The translations under genes were made by a program, and so were the position numbers. Shown here piece by piece: positions 1 to 11,441 of a DNA stretch of 64,000 nucleotides. The notes beneath the pieces are model-generated. The model made no database searches. It saw nothing but the letters and a program-made list of their open reading frames with translations, and had not been told where the DNA came from. Numbering within the stretch: the stretch's first letter is position 1; each line of letters starts with the position of its first letter. Source of the stretch: Myxocyprinus asiaticus (lineage: Eukaryota > Chordata > Actinopteri > Cypriniformes > Catostomidae); NCBI RefSeq assembly GCF_019703515.2, contig NC_059346.1, positions 49,211,501 to 49,275,500 of the forward strand. Reading direction: 5' to 3'.

Positions 1-973
<973 letters not shown>

Positions 974-980
<7 letters not shown>

Positions 981-1265
981 TACCGTGGCACTGAGTGATT
1001 ACCATATACCATTGTGTTTACATGGTATTCCAAAGTATGTGAAAAAATAACATGCTTGTTCCATCTTACATATCCTAAACAACATGGTGCCATGCCCAAA
1101 AAGCAATGGTAGTGCAATGGTACTTCTTGGCACTTTTTGTTAGAAAAGGGAAGTGGGGTTATTACAATAAAGGGTATTTTTGAATAATGGTCTGATGTAA
1201 CTAATGTCTGGGAGTTGTGAAAGTGTTTATGAATACTGTACTTCCTACTGAACATGGGAAGGACA
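974..1265. repeat. Palindromic ACCATGGT-rich repeat
   Basis: Several short sequences built around ATGGTA/TACCAT occur in both orientations (for example near 1000-1030 and 1080-1130). It resembles the sequence at 8786-8975. Probably a small non-autonomous DNA element; ends are not clear. Confidence 0.4.
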
Positions 1266-1314
1266 TGTACCGGCTAATGTTGGTTTTTGACTGCTTTGTG
1301 TTTTGTTTTTGTAG

Positions 1315-1382
1315 ATAAGAGTTATGACTGTGTCCCGGAGCCGTCTCCAGTGTCTCTCCCTCTCTCACAGACTTTGAGGGAG
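1315..1382 (+). CDS. rcc1l: rcc1l exon (upstream blade segment)
   Basis: Acceptor AG at 1313-1314 follows a T-rich tract; donor GTGAGG starts at 1383. The exon reads SYDCVPEPSPVSLPLSQTLR, with PEPSPVSLPL shared with human RCC1L. It starts with two bases completing a codon and ends on a codon boundary. The matching upstream exon is not in the window. Confidence 0.8.
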
Positions 1383-2786
1383 GTGAGGAAACATTGGGTC
1401 ATTGTCATATTAACATTCTGAGATGTGATGTGCAGATTTATTGTCATTTTTTCATTGAATGTCGGAGTCGTGACGCAGTGAGTGTGCAAGTGCTCAGGAC
1501 ACATGAGTCATGTGCCTATCGGGTTCCACCTCAATTTCTCGACCTTCATGTCTGCTCTCTACTCTCTTGTTAATAAATGCACAACATTTTTTTACGTTTT
1601 ATAAAAAAGTTTTTTATAAGTTTTGTATTAAATATCCTAGTTAACATGGCTCTCAATGTTTGGTTAGCATTTTTGCTTGGAGACACTTCACAAAAAGGTC
1701 TATGATCTTTTCTGAAACCTTTAAATTCCTTTCATATTCTGCATAAATGTATTAAAATAAAAAGATTCCTGATTAAAAAACATTGGTAACACTTTACAAT
1801 AAGGTTTAATTTGTTAACTTTAGTTAACTACAATAGTTAAGATGAACTAACAATGTTGTTAAAAACATTAACAAAGATTCATAAATGCTGCAAAAAAATT
1901 ATTGTTCATTGTTAGTTCATGATATCTAATGCAGGAACCCTATTGTAAAGTGTTACCAAAACATTTAGATAAAATAGCTTTTCAGTTATTTTTTATCTGA
2001 TTTTCCTTTTTTGCTGACGTCACTTAGGCCATGCGAGCTGTTGGATAAAGTTAACCAATAGCCAAATAGCTTTTTAGGCATTGTTTTAGCAAACCTGCAT
2101 TCAGGTGTGACGCCATTCTGGTGTGGGATAGCCATTTTTTCATGATCCAATCCACTCGGAAATGTGTCACATTACAAATAAAAGAGGTTGTGAATGGGAA
2201 AAAATAGCATGCTATGAATCCACAGACAGCTTTAGTATTTTTTTTTATTAATCAGCAGTGATAACCCTTAAATTTTCTGTTTTATGGAAATTCAATATTT
2301 CTTATATTAAATGTAATCTTGCAGTATAATTCCCTATCAGTCATTATAACAGAGTATAAACATAGACTATTTAGCCCTGAAACGGAGCACTTGTATTAAA
2401 ATGAGTGGAAGAAATTGGAATGGATGTAGAAAAATTTCTACCTTTCAGATACAGACGTTGCCTCTTAGTTAACTCGAGAACATGCATGCGCATTAGCAGG
2501 ACCAGACTGAAAAATTGCGTGTTTGAGCTGAAGCAGCACAATTTATGACATTATTTTTGTCAGATTTTACTGCAGATTTGAAGTATGTGATTTGATTGTA
2601 ATCTTGACCAACCGTTTTTTGAGATTTCAGTCTTTCCTCATTCAAGTATATAGGAGCTGTACATTTTTTGCTGCTTATATCCATAGAAAATGGCTGCCCA
2701 GGAGCATTCCAAAGATGGCACCCAGTGGACTGACTTGCCTTGAAAGAAACTTTTGTACAAACGGTCCTGTTTCTGTTGTCCAGTAG
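1383..2786 (+). other. rcc1l intron; expected next exon not found
   Basis: In human RCC1L, roughly 59 residues forming a whole RCC1 repeat lie between the peptides encoded by the flanking exons. I see no peptide of that kind here in any frame. The stretch holds the small inverted-repeat element at 1786-1960 and otherwise unremarkable AT-rich DNA. Confidence 0.5.
1786..1960. mobile_element. Small MITE with GGTAACACTTTACAATA termini
   Basis: GGTAACACTTTACAATAAGG at the left is mirrored by CCTATTGTAAAGTGTTACC at the right, with TTAACTTTAGTTAAC and GTTAGTTCATGA inside. The short length and terminal inverted repeats mark a non-autonomous DNA transposon. A second, split copy lies around 9415-10492. 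Confidence 0.7.
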
Positions 2787-2871
2787 GTGGCTTGTGGGCA
2801 GGATCACAGTCTATTTGTAACAGAGAGAGGCTCTGTGTATGCCTGTGGGTGGGGGGCAGATGGACACACAG
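2787..2871 (+). CDS. rcc1l: rcc1l exon with broken splice donor
   Basis: Reads VACGQDHSLFVTERGSVYAC followed by GWGADGHT, a clear RCC1 blade. The acceptor is taken as the AG at 2785-2786; using the AG at 2782-2783 instead would place an in-frame TAG first. By phase the exon must end at 2871, because the next exon supplies two bases to complete a Gly codon, but the following bases are CTTGGT rather than GT. Without a donor the exon would be skipped or a cryptic GT used (GTTTCA, five bases on), shifting the frame. Confidence 0.8.
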
Positions 2872-2908
2872 CTTGGTTTCATCATCTCTCTCACACTTTC
2901 AGTATTAT

Positions 2909-2934
2909 CTTTCTTTCTTTCTTTCTTTCTTTCG
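2909..2934 (+). repeat. TTTC microsatellite
   Basis: About six head-to-tail copies of CTTT directly after the rcc1l exon. Confidence 0.9.
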
Positions 2935-3711
2935 TACTCCATCGTGGAACCTGCCTAAAGGTGTTTTTCCAAAACGTTTATTCAGATTAGACTAGAATTA
3001 CAATAATAATATATATATGGGTAGTTGGCATGAAATAGTATGTCCTGTGCTGTGACATGCTCTAACATAATAAACTGAAAATAATTAATATATTTAAAAA
3101 AATTATATATATCTATATAAATATTTTATATATTTATTTAAAAATATATAATTATCATGCATGCTGCTAGATGAAATATTTGTACTTTTAAACATTCATA
3201 AAAATGTGTTTACATTCATATTAATCTTGATTTTGATAAGATTTTTTTTTCATGCATAAAACAACTTTTCATCAACAACTTATAACTTTCTCATTGTTTT
3301 AACTTGTAAATAGGAAAACCATTTTACTCTGACTTCACTTGATATTTAAAAGATTGTTCACTTAAAATGAAAATTAAGTCATCATTTACTCACCCTCATG
3401 TTGTTCCAAATCTGTATGACTTTCTTCCATGGAATGCAAAAGGAGATGTTAGGCAGAATAACGGCCTCATTCAGCATTCATTTTCATTCAGGGCCAGCCT
3501 AACATTTTGGGGCCCTTAGCAGATTTTCAATATGGGGCCCACCTACCTACAGGTACACCTAACCAAACACACCCAACATCAAGCAAGCTTAAATTGTGCA
3601 ATAAACAAGTAAATTTATTTAAAAGTATAAAGCTTAAAAATGCAAAACTATCAACTGTAGCTTATTAGCACAAGTATAACTGCTTCAGAAGTACAAAAAT
3701 GAAAGAATATA

Positions 3712-5152
3712 CAGTGGCATGCAAAAGTTTGGGCACCCCTGATCAAAATTTCTGTTGCTGTGAATAGCTAAGCGAGCAAAATATGGCCTGATTTCCAAAA
3801 GGCTTAAAGTTAAAGATGACATTTCTTTAATATTTTAAGCAATTTTACTTTTTATATTTATCTTTTACAGTTTCAAAATAACAAAAAAGGAAAAGGGCCC
3901 GAAGCAAATGTTTGAGCACCCTGCATTTTCAGTACTTAGTAACACCCTCTGGCAAGTATCACAGCTTGTAAAAGCTTTTTGTAGCCAGCTAAGTGTCTTT
4001 CAGTTTTTGTTTGGGGGATTTTCGCCCATTCTTCCTTGCAAAAGTCTTCTAGTTCTGTGAGATTCTTGGCCCGTCTTGCACGCACTGCTCTTTTGAGGTC
4101 TATCCACAGATTTTCGATTATGTTTAGGTCGGAGGACTGTGAGGGCCATGGCAAAACCTTCAGCTTGCGCCTCTTGAGGTCGTCCATTGTGGATTATGAG
4201 GTGTGTTTAGGATCATTATCCTGTTGTAGAAGCAATCCTCTTTTCATCTTCAGCTTTTTTACAGATGGTGTGATGTTCTTTTCATGAAATTCTGCACCCT
4301 TTTTTCTCCAAACATACCTTTGCTCATTGTGGCCAAAATGTTAGATTTTAACTTCATCAGTCCACAGGACTTGTTTCTAAAATGCATCAGGCTTGTTTAG
4401 ATGTTCATTTGCAAACTTCTGACGCTGAAATGAAGGTCATATTTGTGCAGGTGTTGCTGCCCAGTAGAACAGTGCGCCACTACTCCAGAGTCTGCTAAAT
4501 CTTCCTTAAGGTCTTTTGCAGTCAAACAGGCGTTTTGATTTGCCTTTCTAGCAATCCAACGAGGAGTTCTCTCTGAAAGTTTTCTTGGTCTTCCAGACCT
4601 CAACTTGACCTCCACCATTCCTGTTAACTGCCATTTCTTAATTACATTATGAACTGAGGAAACGGCTACCTGAAAACGCTTTGCTATCTTCTTATAGCAT
4701 TCTCCTGCTTTGTGGGCATCAATTATTGTAATTTTCAGAGTGCTAGGCAGCTGCTTAGAGGAGCCCATGGCTGCTGATTGTTGGGACAAGATTTGAGGAG
4801 TCAGAGTATGTATAAAGCTTTGAAATTTACATCACCTGGCCTTTCCAAATGATGATTGTGAACAAGCCATAGCCCTAACAAGCTAATCAAGGTCTGAGAC
4901 CTTGGTAAAAGTTATCTGAGAGCTCAAATCTCTTGGGGTGCCCAAACTTTTGCATGGTGCTCCTTTCCTTTTTTTTTTTCACTCTAAAATTTTACAGAAT
5001 AAAAATAATACACTAAGATTGCTTAAAATGTTGAAAAGAATGTTTCATCTTTAACTTTATGCCTTTTGGAGATCAGTTCATCTTCTACTCACTTAACTAT
5101 TCACAGCAACAGAAATTATGACCAGGGGTGCCCAAACTTTTGCATTCCACTG
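3712..5152 (-). mobile_element. Tc1/mariner element nested in the hAT
   Basis: Long terminal inverted repeats start CAGTGGCATGCAAAAGTTTG at the left and, reversed, CAGTGGAATGCAAAAGTTTG at the right, with TA on both sides (3710-3711, 5153-5154). The transposase is read on the - strand. The length of about 1.4 kb suggests an internal deletion within the coding part. Confidence 0.9.
3936..4789 (-). pseudogene. Broken Tc1-like transposase with internal deletion
   Basis: The N-terminal part (4789-4397) has the helix-turn-helix region, including AGECYKKIAKRF and the GRPRK linker. The C-terminal part (4187-3936) has the catalytic glutamate block LNIIENLWIDLKRAVRARR. The part between (4187-4397), which should contain the first two catalytic aspartates, is short and out of frame, so the protein is dead. 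Confidence 0.85.
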
Positions 5153-5371
5153 TAACTGTATATTTTTAAAACTAACCAAATACACTAATCACATGCACAG
5201 ATTAATAAATATCTTTAATGAAATTTCAAGACTGTGCAAATAAATAAGAAAGAATTAAATGACAAAATTAAGATAATTTAGATGCTATTTACACTTATTG
5301 TAAATAGTGGCACATGCTATTTGCACCTTGGTGTATATTGTGGCAAACACGATTTGCACAGCAGTGTTTTC

Positions 5372-7730
5372 TAAGGGTACGTTTACACGACAACGATGTA
5401 CTAAAAACGGAAAAGTTTTTACTTTGCGTTTTTGAAAAGTTTCGCGTACAGATGACAACGTTGTCAAAACGATCCACGTTCACACTGATCCGCGGAAACG
5501 ACTAAAAACGCGGTATTATGCATGCCAGGCCAGTAGATGGCGATGTCACTTTGTAAAGAAACTCTACACGCCTGCGCAAATAAGCATTCTTCTATAGAGC
5601 GGTGAATACAAACAATGAAGATGGCGATCCCTGGTCGTAGTAGTGATGCAGCAATTCTACACTTTGCTGGAGAAGCGTCAATAAACTCAAAATCTTGAGC
5701 AGCACAAACACAGTCCTGTAGTCCTAATTAGTCAGCTTGCAGATGATACCTGCTTGTTTTTAAAAGATAAATGGCAGGTCCCAATTATATTAGATAGCTC
5801 AAAATTGTTCTCTGATGCATTTGGTCTCTTCATTAATCAGAACAAAAGTGAGATTATAACAGTTAGTAATTTGGATGTTGATAATATATGTGAAATTAAG
5901 GTGAAACAAACAGTTAGATATCTTGGCATTTTAATTAGTAAATCTCCAAATGACAGAATTTAATCTAACTTCACTAGGAAATTTCAGAAAGCAAAAAATA
6001 TCTTAAATTGTTGGTCACAGAGGAATCTGACTCTCCATGGACGTGTACTGCTGTCAAAGGCAGAGGGCATTTCGAGACTAGTGTATCCTGCACTTTCTCT
6101 TTACCTCAGTCCTGGGATTGACAGAGTTTTATATAAGTTTATCTGGAAGAACAAACAGAGTATGTAAAAAGAAAAATGTTCTTGATTTTAGTACTATTAA
6201 CAACATATTTAAAATTAATTGTATAAACCATTGTTTGGCTCAGAGTAATTCCTTATGGTTTTATATCCCCAATTTGGTTTTTGAAAAATGTGGTGGACTA
6301 AAATTTCTGATTTCTTGTGATTTTAATTGTAATAAGCTCCCTATTAAGCTAGCCAGTTTTCATAAGCAAGCATTGGATGCTTGGAAAATAGCCTTCAAAC
6401 ACAATTTCTCCCCACACACTTGTATACTATGGAACAATCAGCACATACTGTCCAGGAACAAATCTATTTTTAAGAAAGACTGGCTTGAGAAGGGCATCAT
6501 CTTTGTCTCAGACTTGCTGTCTGGTAATGGTGAACTTTATTCTTATGAGCAATTTATCAGTTAAAGATTTCAAACCTATTGTGAAAGCCATTTCTACTAA
6601 ATTGCTTCATCTTGTAAAAACTAATTTAATGTACAATCCCTTAGTTGGACAGATTCCAAATTTGTGTATTGGTGGCGTGAACATGCAGGATAGTAGGTGT
6701 AATAATCCTTACATTAGAAAATGTCTCATGAGGGATGTTAGCTGTTCTCCGAAAGCACTTGTAAAATGGAAACAAAATTTTCCCATAATTTCATTTGATA
6801 ACATTTGGTCTGAAGTTAATACATTTTTATTACCAAATAAAGTTAAGGAAATACATTTTAAAGTTTTGCATAGATACTACCCTTGCAATGTTTTTCTTAA
6901 TAAATTTAAGGAAGATATTTCACCACTATGTTCTTTTTGTAAAATTGAGCCTGAAACTCTTATACACTTATTTTGTGCATGTAAATATTCTAAGGATCTT
7001 TGAACACAGATATCTTTATTAATATTTGATGTACTTCATAAAATAATTGTGATAGAAGATTACATGGTTTTGTTCTTGGACTGTAACACTGGTTCTTCCA
7101 TAGTTGACCATACCATAAAACTATTAACTCTACTCGGGAAATTTCATTTACATAAAGCAAAAGTAACAGAGATAACACCATGCTTCAAATTATTCTGTAT
7201 AGACCTTAAAGTGTTATATGAGCCTATGACTACTTTAATAAACAAGAAAGCTATAAAAACATCTCTTCTAATGAAAAATATAATTAATATAATTTAAGCT
7301 AATTTGTATAAAAAAGAAGGAAATTGTTTTTGTAAGAATATGTATAGTTGTTTGTATTGTACTATATCCCCTGTGTATGTCTGGTTATAGCTATTGTTTG
7401 TCTATTATGTCACTGTTGTTCATTAAACACAGTCCTGTAAAAAAAACAGTCCTGTAGTCCGCCATTGTAGTTCTGAATGTCTCGCGCATGCCTATAGACT
7501 GAACACGTAATACGCGTGCCCATGACGTCATCGTTTACACCAATTCGCGTTTCCGTGTGTTTACACGGAGACGATAACGGCATCATTTTTAAAAACTTGC
7601 ACTTTGAAACCCTTTTCAAAAGTTTGCGTTTTCAGGCCCCAAAACACTGTTGTCGTGTAAACAAACAGCCAAAACGCATAAAAAGTTTTCCGTTTTTAGT
7701 TGAAAATTTTGTCGTGTAAATGGCCCCTAA
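5372..7730. mobile_element. TAA-flanked MITE (PIF/Harbinger-like) split by a LINE
   Basis: The left end reads GGGTACGTTTACACGACAA from 5375 and the right end, reversed, GGGGCCATTTACACGACAA ending at 7727. Both sides are flanked by TAA (5372-5374, 7728-7730), the target typical of PIF/Harbinger elements. Inner repeats of AAAACGG also mirror each other. The middle is taken up by the LINE at 5725-7445. Superfamily is inferred from TAA and the GGG termini only. Confidence 0.65.
5710..7460 (+). mobile_element. 5'-truncated LINE (L1/Tx1-like) with 15-bp target duplication
   Basis: ACAGTCCTGTAGTCC occurs at 5710-5724 and 7446-7460, flanking the insert as a target-site duplication. The insert begins inside the reverse transcriptase: QLADDTCLFLKD at about 5733-5768 holds the ADD catalytic box, followed by VRYLGILISK and, near the end (about 6923-6999), a Cys-rich block CSFCKIEPETLIHLFCACKY. 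Several frame breaks and a TAA at 5961-5963 show it is dead. The assignment to the L1/Tx1 group is from general resemblance. Confidence 0.75.
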
Positions 7731-8228
7731 AAAAACAGTATATAATAAAACAACATATTCAGTGTATGCAGTATAATTGTTGTGATGGAACTTAAATTCA
7801 TCACTGGCAGTGGGACGAAACGCACCTGATTTGTTGCGCAACGGTGCCTCGTCACTCCTGCCTTTAAATGCAGTGCGCGGCTCTAGAGACAGCATGACTT
7901 TCCACCATCCGCTGGAGAAAGCCACCACCCACTCGCTTTGGACAAGGAAAAGTAGGGGGCTCCCTGGTGGTTGCGGGGCCCTATGCAGCCGCTTATGTCG
8001 CTTATTAGGTAGGGCCGGCACTGCTTTCATTGAATCTTTTTTCTCTGTGCAATAAAAGGGAATGGTGACTGAGGTTGTCATTCTGCCTTTTGTGTTGCAC
8101 AAAAGAGAGAGAGTCATACGGGTCTGGAACAGCATGAAGGTGATTAAATGATGACAGAATTTTCTTTTTTAGGTGAACTAATTAATCTATATTAATATCT
8201 AATTAATGACCCTGGAATGTATTTTAAG

Positions 8229-8410
8229 GTTTGGGCCACCACAACAAGTCCTCCTATCCAGTGCTTGTTGGAGGAGACTTGGCTGGTGTCAAAGTTCAGC
8301 AGGTGGTCATATACGGAGACTGAAGTTTGGCTGTGTGCACTGATGGGCAGCTGTTTGGCTGGGGGAACTCCGAGTATCTGCAGCTGGCGTCTGTCACTGA
8401 AGCGACACAG
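8229..8410 (+). pseudogene. rcc1l: rcc1l exon carrying an in-frame TGA
   Basis: Acceptor AG at 8227-8228, donor GTGCAG from 8411. The frame gives LGHHNKSSYPVLVGGDLAGV, then YGD, TGA (8321-8323), and SLAVCTDGQLFGWGNSEYLQ. Human RCC1L as I recall it has YGDCC at this place, so the stop replaces a cysteine codon by one base change. The rest of the exon is well conserved, which suggests the stop is recent or an error. Confidence 0.85.
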
Positions 8411-8582
8411 GTGCAGAGGCCAATACAAAAACAACTGGACAAGACATACCAGAAATGATTGAAATACTTCACAGACATGGTTGGTTTACTCCACTAGAAT
8501 GATCCTGAATTTTCTGTGATGTGTTTGCTGGGATATACAAAAATACCAGGCTGAGTAGCTCATTTGTCAAGTCTTTTTTCAG

Positions 8583-8670
8583 ATTAGCTTGCCACGGCTG
8601 CTGCCTCTTAGGGGTGTAGGTCGAGCCCGACAGGCGGCATGTGGAAGAACACAGGTGGCTGTCCTGAACG
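8583..8670 (+). CDS. rcc1l: rcc1l exon
   Basis: Acceptor AG at 8581-8582 behind a run of T, donor GTAAGA from 8671. Reads LPRLLPLRGVGRARQAACGR then TQVAVLN, an RCC1 blade with the usual ACGGT-like turn (here ACGRT). Phase fits both neighbours. Confidence 0.85.
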
Positions 8671-8785
8671 GTAAGATTAGATTCATCTCAAGAAACCATA
8701 TGATAGCAAATTATATTAAAAGTTTGAGTGATTTAGTACACTTAAAAAATAAAATAAAATAAAAAAATAAAGAAAAATACAAAGG

Positions 8786-8975
8786 TATTACCATGTTATT
8801 AAATGTGTACAATAGCATTACCATGTTATTGATATAATACCTTGGAGGACCATGTAAATACCATGGTACATAAATATGGTAAACATTCAATACCATGGTA
8901 TGTATCAAATTACTATGGTATTGCCGTCTGATACCATCATTGTATCATGGTACTGCCGCAGTACTCTTTTGTAAG
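8786..8975. repeat. Palindromic TACCATGGTA repeat
   Basis: Several copies of ACCATGGTA and TACCATGTTA in both orientations within 190 bases. Likely a degenerate foldback MITE related to 974-1265 and the tract at 19270-19520. Confidence 0.5.
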
Positions 8976-9414
8976 TGTAAGTAAACGGAGTGTATTTATT
9001 TGTCTGAGTATATTTATTTGCATATTTTAAAGACATGAGGCCTCATTCATGAAACACAAGGAATAAGAATTTTTTGTGTAAATTGTTCATTAAACCATTT
9101 ATATCAGTTGCCGTTACAATGTTTGGTGGCGATTTAAGATTTCATAATCAGATATTTTGCCCATTGGCACTTTTATTTGTTGCAAAAACATTCGAGCCTA
9201 GTTAATTATTTTTGAAAAGAAATGTCACTGTTTGAGTAGTAGTTTAAGCAGCTTTTGGGAGCAACAGTGCAGATACCAAAAATAATACTTTTGAAAGCCA
9301 CAGTCACCTCTGATTTGTATGTAAATTGTCCCTTAGAATTAAGTGCAACAATTTATATACAAATGGATTTATGAACAATTTACATATTAATTTGGGTAAT
9401 TAATTTACATATTA

Positions 9415-10492
9415 ATTTGTTAACATTAGTTAATGCATTAGGTATCATGAACTAACAATGAACAATATATTTTTGACAGCATTCGTTAAACTTTGTTCAA
9501 GTTTGTTAGTTCATATCGTTAACTAATGTTAACATATACAACTTTTAATTAAAAAATATATATTTGTATGTTGAAATGAAAATTAATCAAGATTAAAGGG
9601 ATAGTTCACTCAAAAATGAAAATTCTCTCATCATTTACTCACCCTCATGCCATCCCAGATGTGTATGACTTTCTTTCATCTGCTGAACACAAATGAAGAT
9701 TTTTAGAAGAATATTTCAGCTCTGAGGTCCATACAATGCAAGTCAACAGGGTCCATAACATTGAAGCTCAAAAAGCACATAAAGGCAGCATAAAAGTAAT
9801 CCATATGACTCCAGTGGTTAAATCCATGTCTTCTGAGACAATATGATAGGGGTGGGTGCAAAACATATATATATTTAAATCCTTTTTTTTTTTTTTACCA
9901 TAAATCTCCACTTTCAAACAGCCTTCCTAAGAGTTCTTCTTTAGTTTTAGGTGATTCGCATTCTTTGTGCATATCGCCACCTACTGGTTAGGGAGGATAA
10001 TTTAAAGTAAAAAGGGACTGAAATATTGATCTGTTTCTCAGCCACACTTATCATATCGCTTCTGAAGACATGAATTAAACCACTGGAGTCGTATGGATTA
10101 CTTTTATGCTGCATTTATGTGCTTTTTGGAGCTTCAAAGGTCTGGTCACCATTCACTTGTGTTGTATGAACCTACAGAGCAGAGATATTTTCTTTAAAAA
10201 TCTTTGTGTTCTGCAGAAGAAAGAAAGTCATACACATCTGGGATGGCATGAGGGTGAGTAAACAACCTCAGCATTTGTCAATCGTTGTTGATTTTAATTT
10301 CAATATTTACTAATGAAGTTTTAAAATTAAAAGTTGTATACGTGTACATAATTTAATTCAATAAGAACTCACAACTAACAATGAACAATTGTGTTTTTAT
10401 CAATTACTGTCATCAAAGGTGATTGTTAGTTCATGATACCTAATACATTTACTAATGTTAGCAAATGGAACCGTATTGTAAAGTGTTACCAT
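9415..10492. mobile_element. Split copy of the GGTAACACTTTACAATA MITE
   Basis: The left part (about 9415-9540, with TTAGTTAATGCATTAGG and GTTAGTTCAT) and the right part (about 10370-10492, ending TATTGTAAAGTGTTACC) belong to the family seen at 1786-1960. A foldback element (9594-10264) sits between them. Confidence 0.6.
9594..10264. mobile_element. Cyprinid foldback element, copy 1
   Basis: Starts TAAAGGGATAGTTCACTC, followed by ACTCACCCTCATGCCATC. The second half repeats the first half reversed, including the inner block TCCATATGACTCCAGTGG and the end GGCATGAGGGTGAGTAAAC. The outermost right terminus is missing. The transcript could fold into a hairpin of about 300 bp. Confidence 0.8.
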
Positions 10493-10595
10493 AAATTCTA
10501 CCTACTGTACAACAACTGTACACATGAAATAATTAATAGTTTTAATAGAACTAGTTCTTATTTATGATATTATTAGAACAAATAAATCACTGTAG

Positions 10596-10769
10596 TGGAA
10601 GGAGAGGTGTTTGTTTGGGGCTTTGGAATTCTGGGAAAAGGTCCAAATCTTTCTGAGTCAGCTATCCCAGAAAGAGTGCCAGCAAAATTTTTTGGGATGT
10701 CAGAGTTCAACCCTGCAGTAAATGTCTCTTCCATCCGCTGTGGACTCAACCACTTTGCAGCCATCACAG
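10596..10769 (+). CDS. rcc1l: rcc1l exon
   Basis: Acceptor AG at 10594-10595, donor GTAAAC from 10770. Encodes EGEVFVWGFGILGKGPNLSE, then SAIPERVPAKFFGMSEFNPA and IRCGLNHFAAIT. FVWGFGILGKGPNL and IRCGL.HFAA are hallmarks of this protein. Frame is open throughout. Confidence 0.9.
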
Positions 10770-11063
10770 GTAAACTTCCTATAAATATTTTGTACGTAAA
10801 TCTGCACAAGATATCGTTTTTGCTAATTTATGATAGACTCCTTGTGTATTCAACAATATAATGTGTATTGCAGTGTCTGCATTCAGACAGAAAAAAAAAG
10901 TGCTTTAAATGTTATGCGGCAACAGAAGAATAGTTCTGTCCTCTGAAAACACCTGTTAAAAATGCTTGCGCAACAAAGTCGATATTAAATACTGTCTGTT
11001 TCCTGGCCAGCGTCCAAGTTAAATAGAGGGCTGAGTTATTTGCTACATGAATATTGTTTTTAG

Positions 11064-11149
11064 ATCATGGTGAGCTGTTTGTTTGGGGTAAGAATGTGAG
11101 AGGGTGTCTAGGCATTGGGAAACATGACGACCAGTATTTTCCATGGAGG
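11064..11149 (+). CDS. rcc1l: rcc1l exon
   Basis: Acceptor AG at 11062-11063 after a T tract, donor GTAAGA from 11150. Reads DHGELFVWGKNVRGCLGIGK then HDDQYFPWR. Very close to human RCC1L as I recall it; frame intact. Confidence 0.9.
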
Positions 11150-11265
11150 GTAAGAAGCCAACAACACTTTCTGTTCTTTTCTTTTTAAAGGAACATTTCA
11201 AGTTAAGCTTATAAATCAGTCAAATGTATTTTCTTTTGTAATCGATAGAATGTTTAGAGCTTAAA

Positions 11266-11365
11266 GTGGTAGTTCACCTAAAAAGGAAATTTCTGACAAA
11301 ATTACCAATGTGTTTGTTCCAAATTGGTTTGACTTTCATGGAACACACACAAGTTCCATAGAATG
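11266..11365. repeat. Fragment of the foldback element family
   Basis: AGTGGTAGTTCACCTAAAAA and a following TTTGACTTTCATGGAACAC resemble the left end of the GGGATAGTTCACCC family, strongly diverged. Confidence 0.5.
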
Positions 11366-11441
11366 TGAATTTCAGAGTTGCACACATACTAAATGTCAAT
11401 GTCTCTGTTTTCTTTATGCTAACACTTGTCATTTGTTTTAG

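Larger units (their letters stand above)
3481..8031. mobile_element. hAT element with 8-bp target duplication and nested insertions
   Basis: Termini are CAGGGCCAGCCTA at 3489 and, reversed, CAGTGCCGGCCCTA ending at 8023. The flanks TTTTCATT (3481-3488) and CTTTCATT (8024-8031) agree in seven of eight bases, the size expected of hAT target duplications. I see no hAT transposase: the inside is taken up by a Tc1 element (3712-5152) and a TAA-flanked MITE (5375-7727), plus short leftover hAT sequence at 3489-3711, 5153-5374 and 7728-8023. Confidence 0.75.
3347..8180. mobile_element. Foldback element split by a 4.5-kb hAT insertion
   Basis: The left part (3347-3480) carries the TCATTTACTCACCCTCATG block of the common cyprinid foldback element; the right part (8032-8180) carries its mirror image, ending TTTAGGTGAACTA. 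Together they form one element interrupted by the hAT insertion at 3489-8023, since the parts are contiguous apart from the target duplication. Confidence 0.7.

Noticed and set aside
2670..2786. Peptide VVQ directly before the TAG ahead of VACGQDHS, echoing human VVQVACG
   Set aside because: The bases are a typical pyrimidine-rich acceptor tract (CCTGTTTCTGTTGTCCAG), so the likeness is probably a coincidence of the splice signal.
2787..2995. Longer + strand frames running past the rcc1l exon at 2871
   Set aside because: Beyond 2871 the frames run into a TTTC microsatellite and lose all family resemblance.
7632..8135. 167-codon frame on the - strand
   Set aside because: It crosses the ends of the MITE and hAT elements and the outer foldback element, so it is a chance frame over transposon termini.
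8321..8323. TGA at a Cys position as a selenocysteine codon
   Set aside because: RCC1L is not a known selenoprotein, I see no SECIS-like hairpin after the last exon by eye, and other faults in the gene favour nonsense. A SECIS search could settle it.
10573..10809. Open frame on the - strand opposite an rcc1l exon
   Set aside because: It is the mirror frame of a well-supported + strand exon with proper splice sites.
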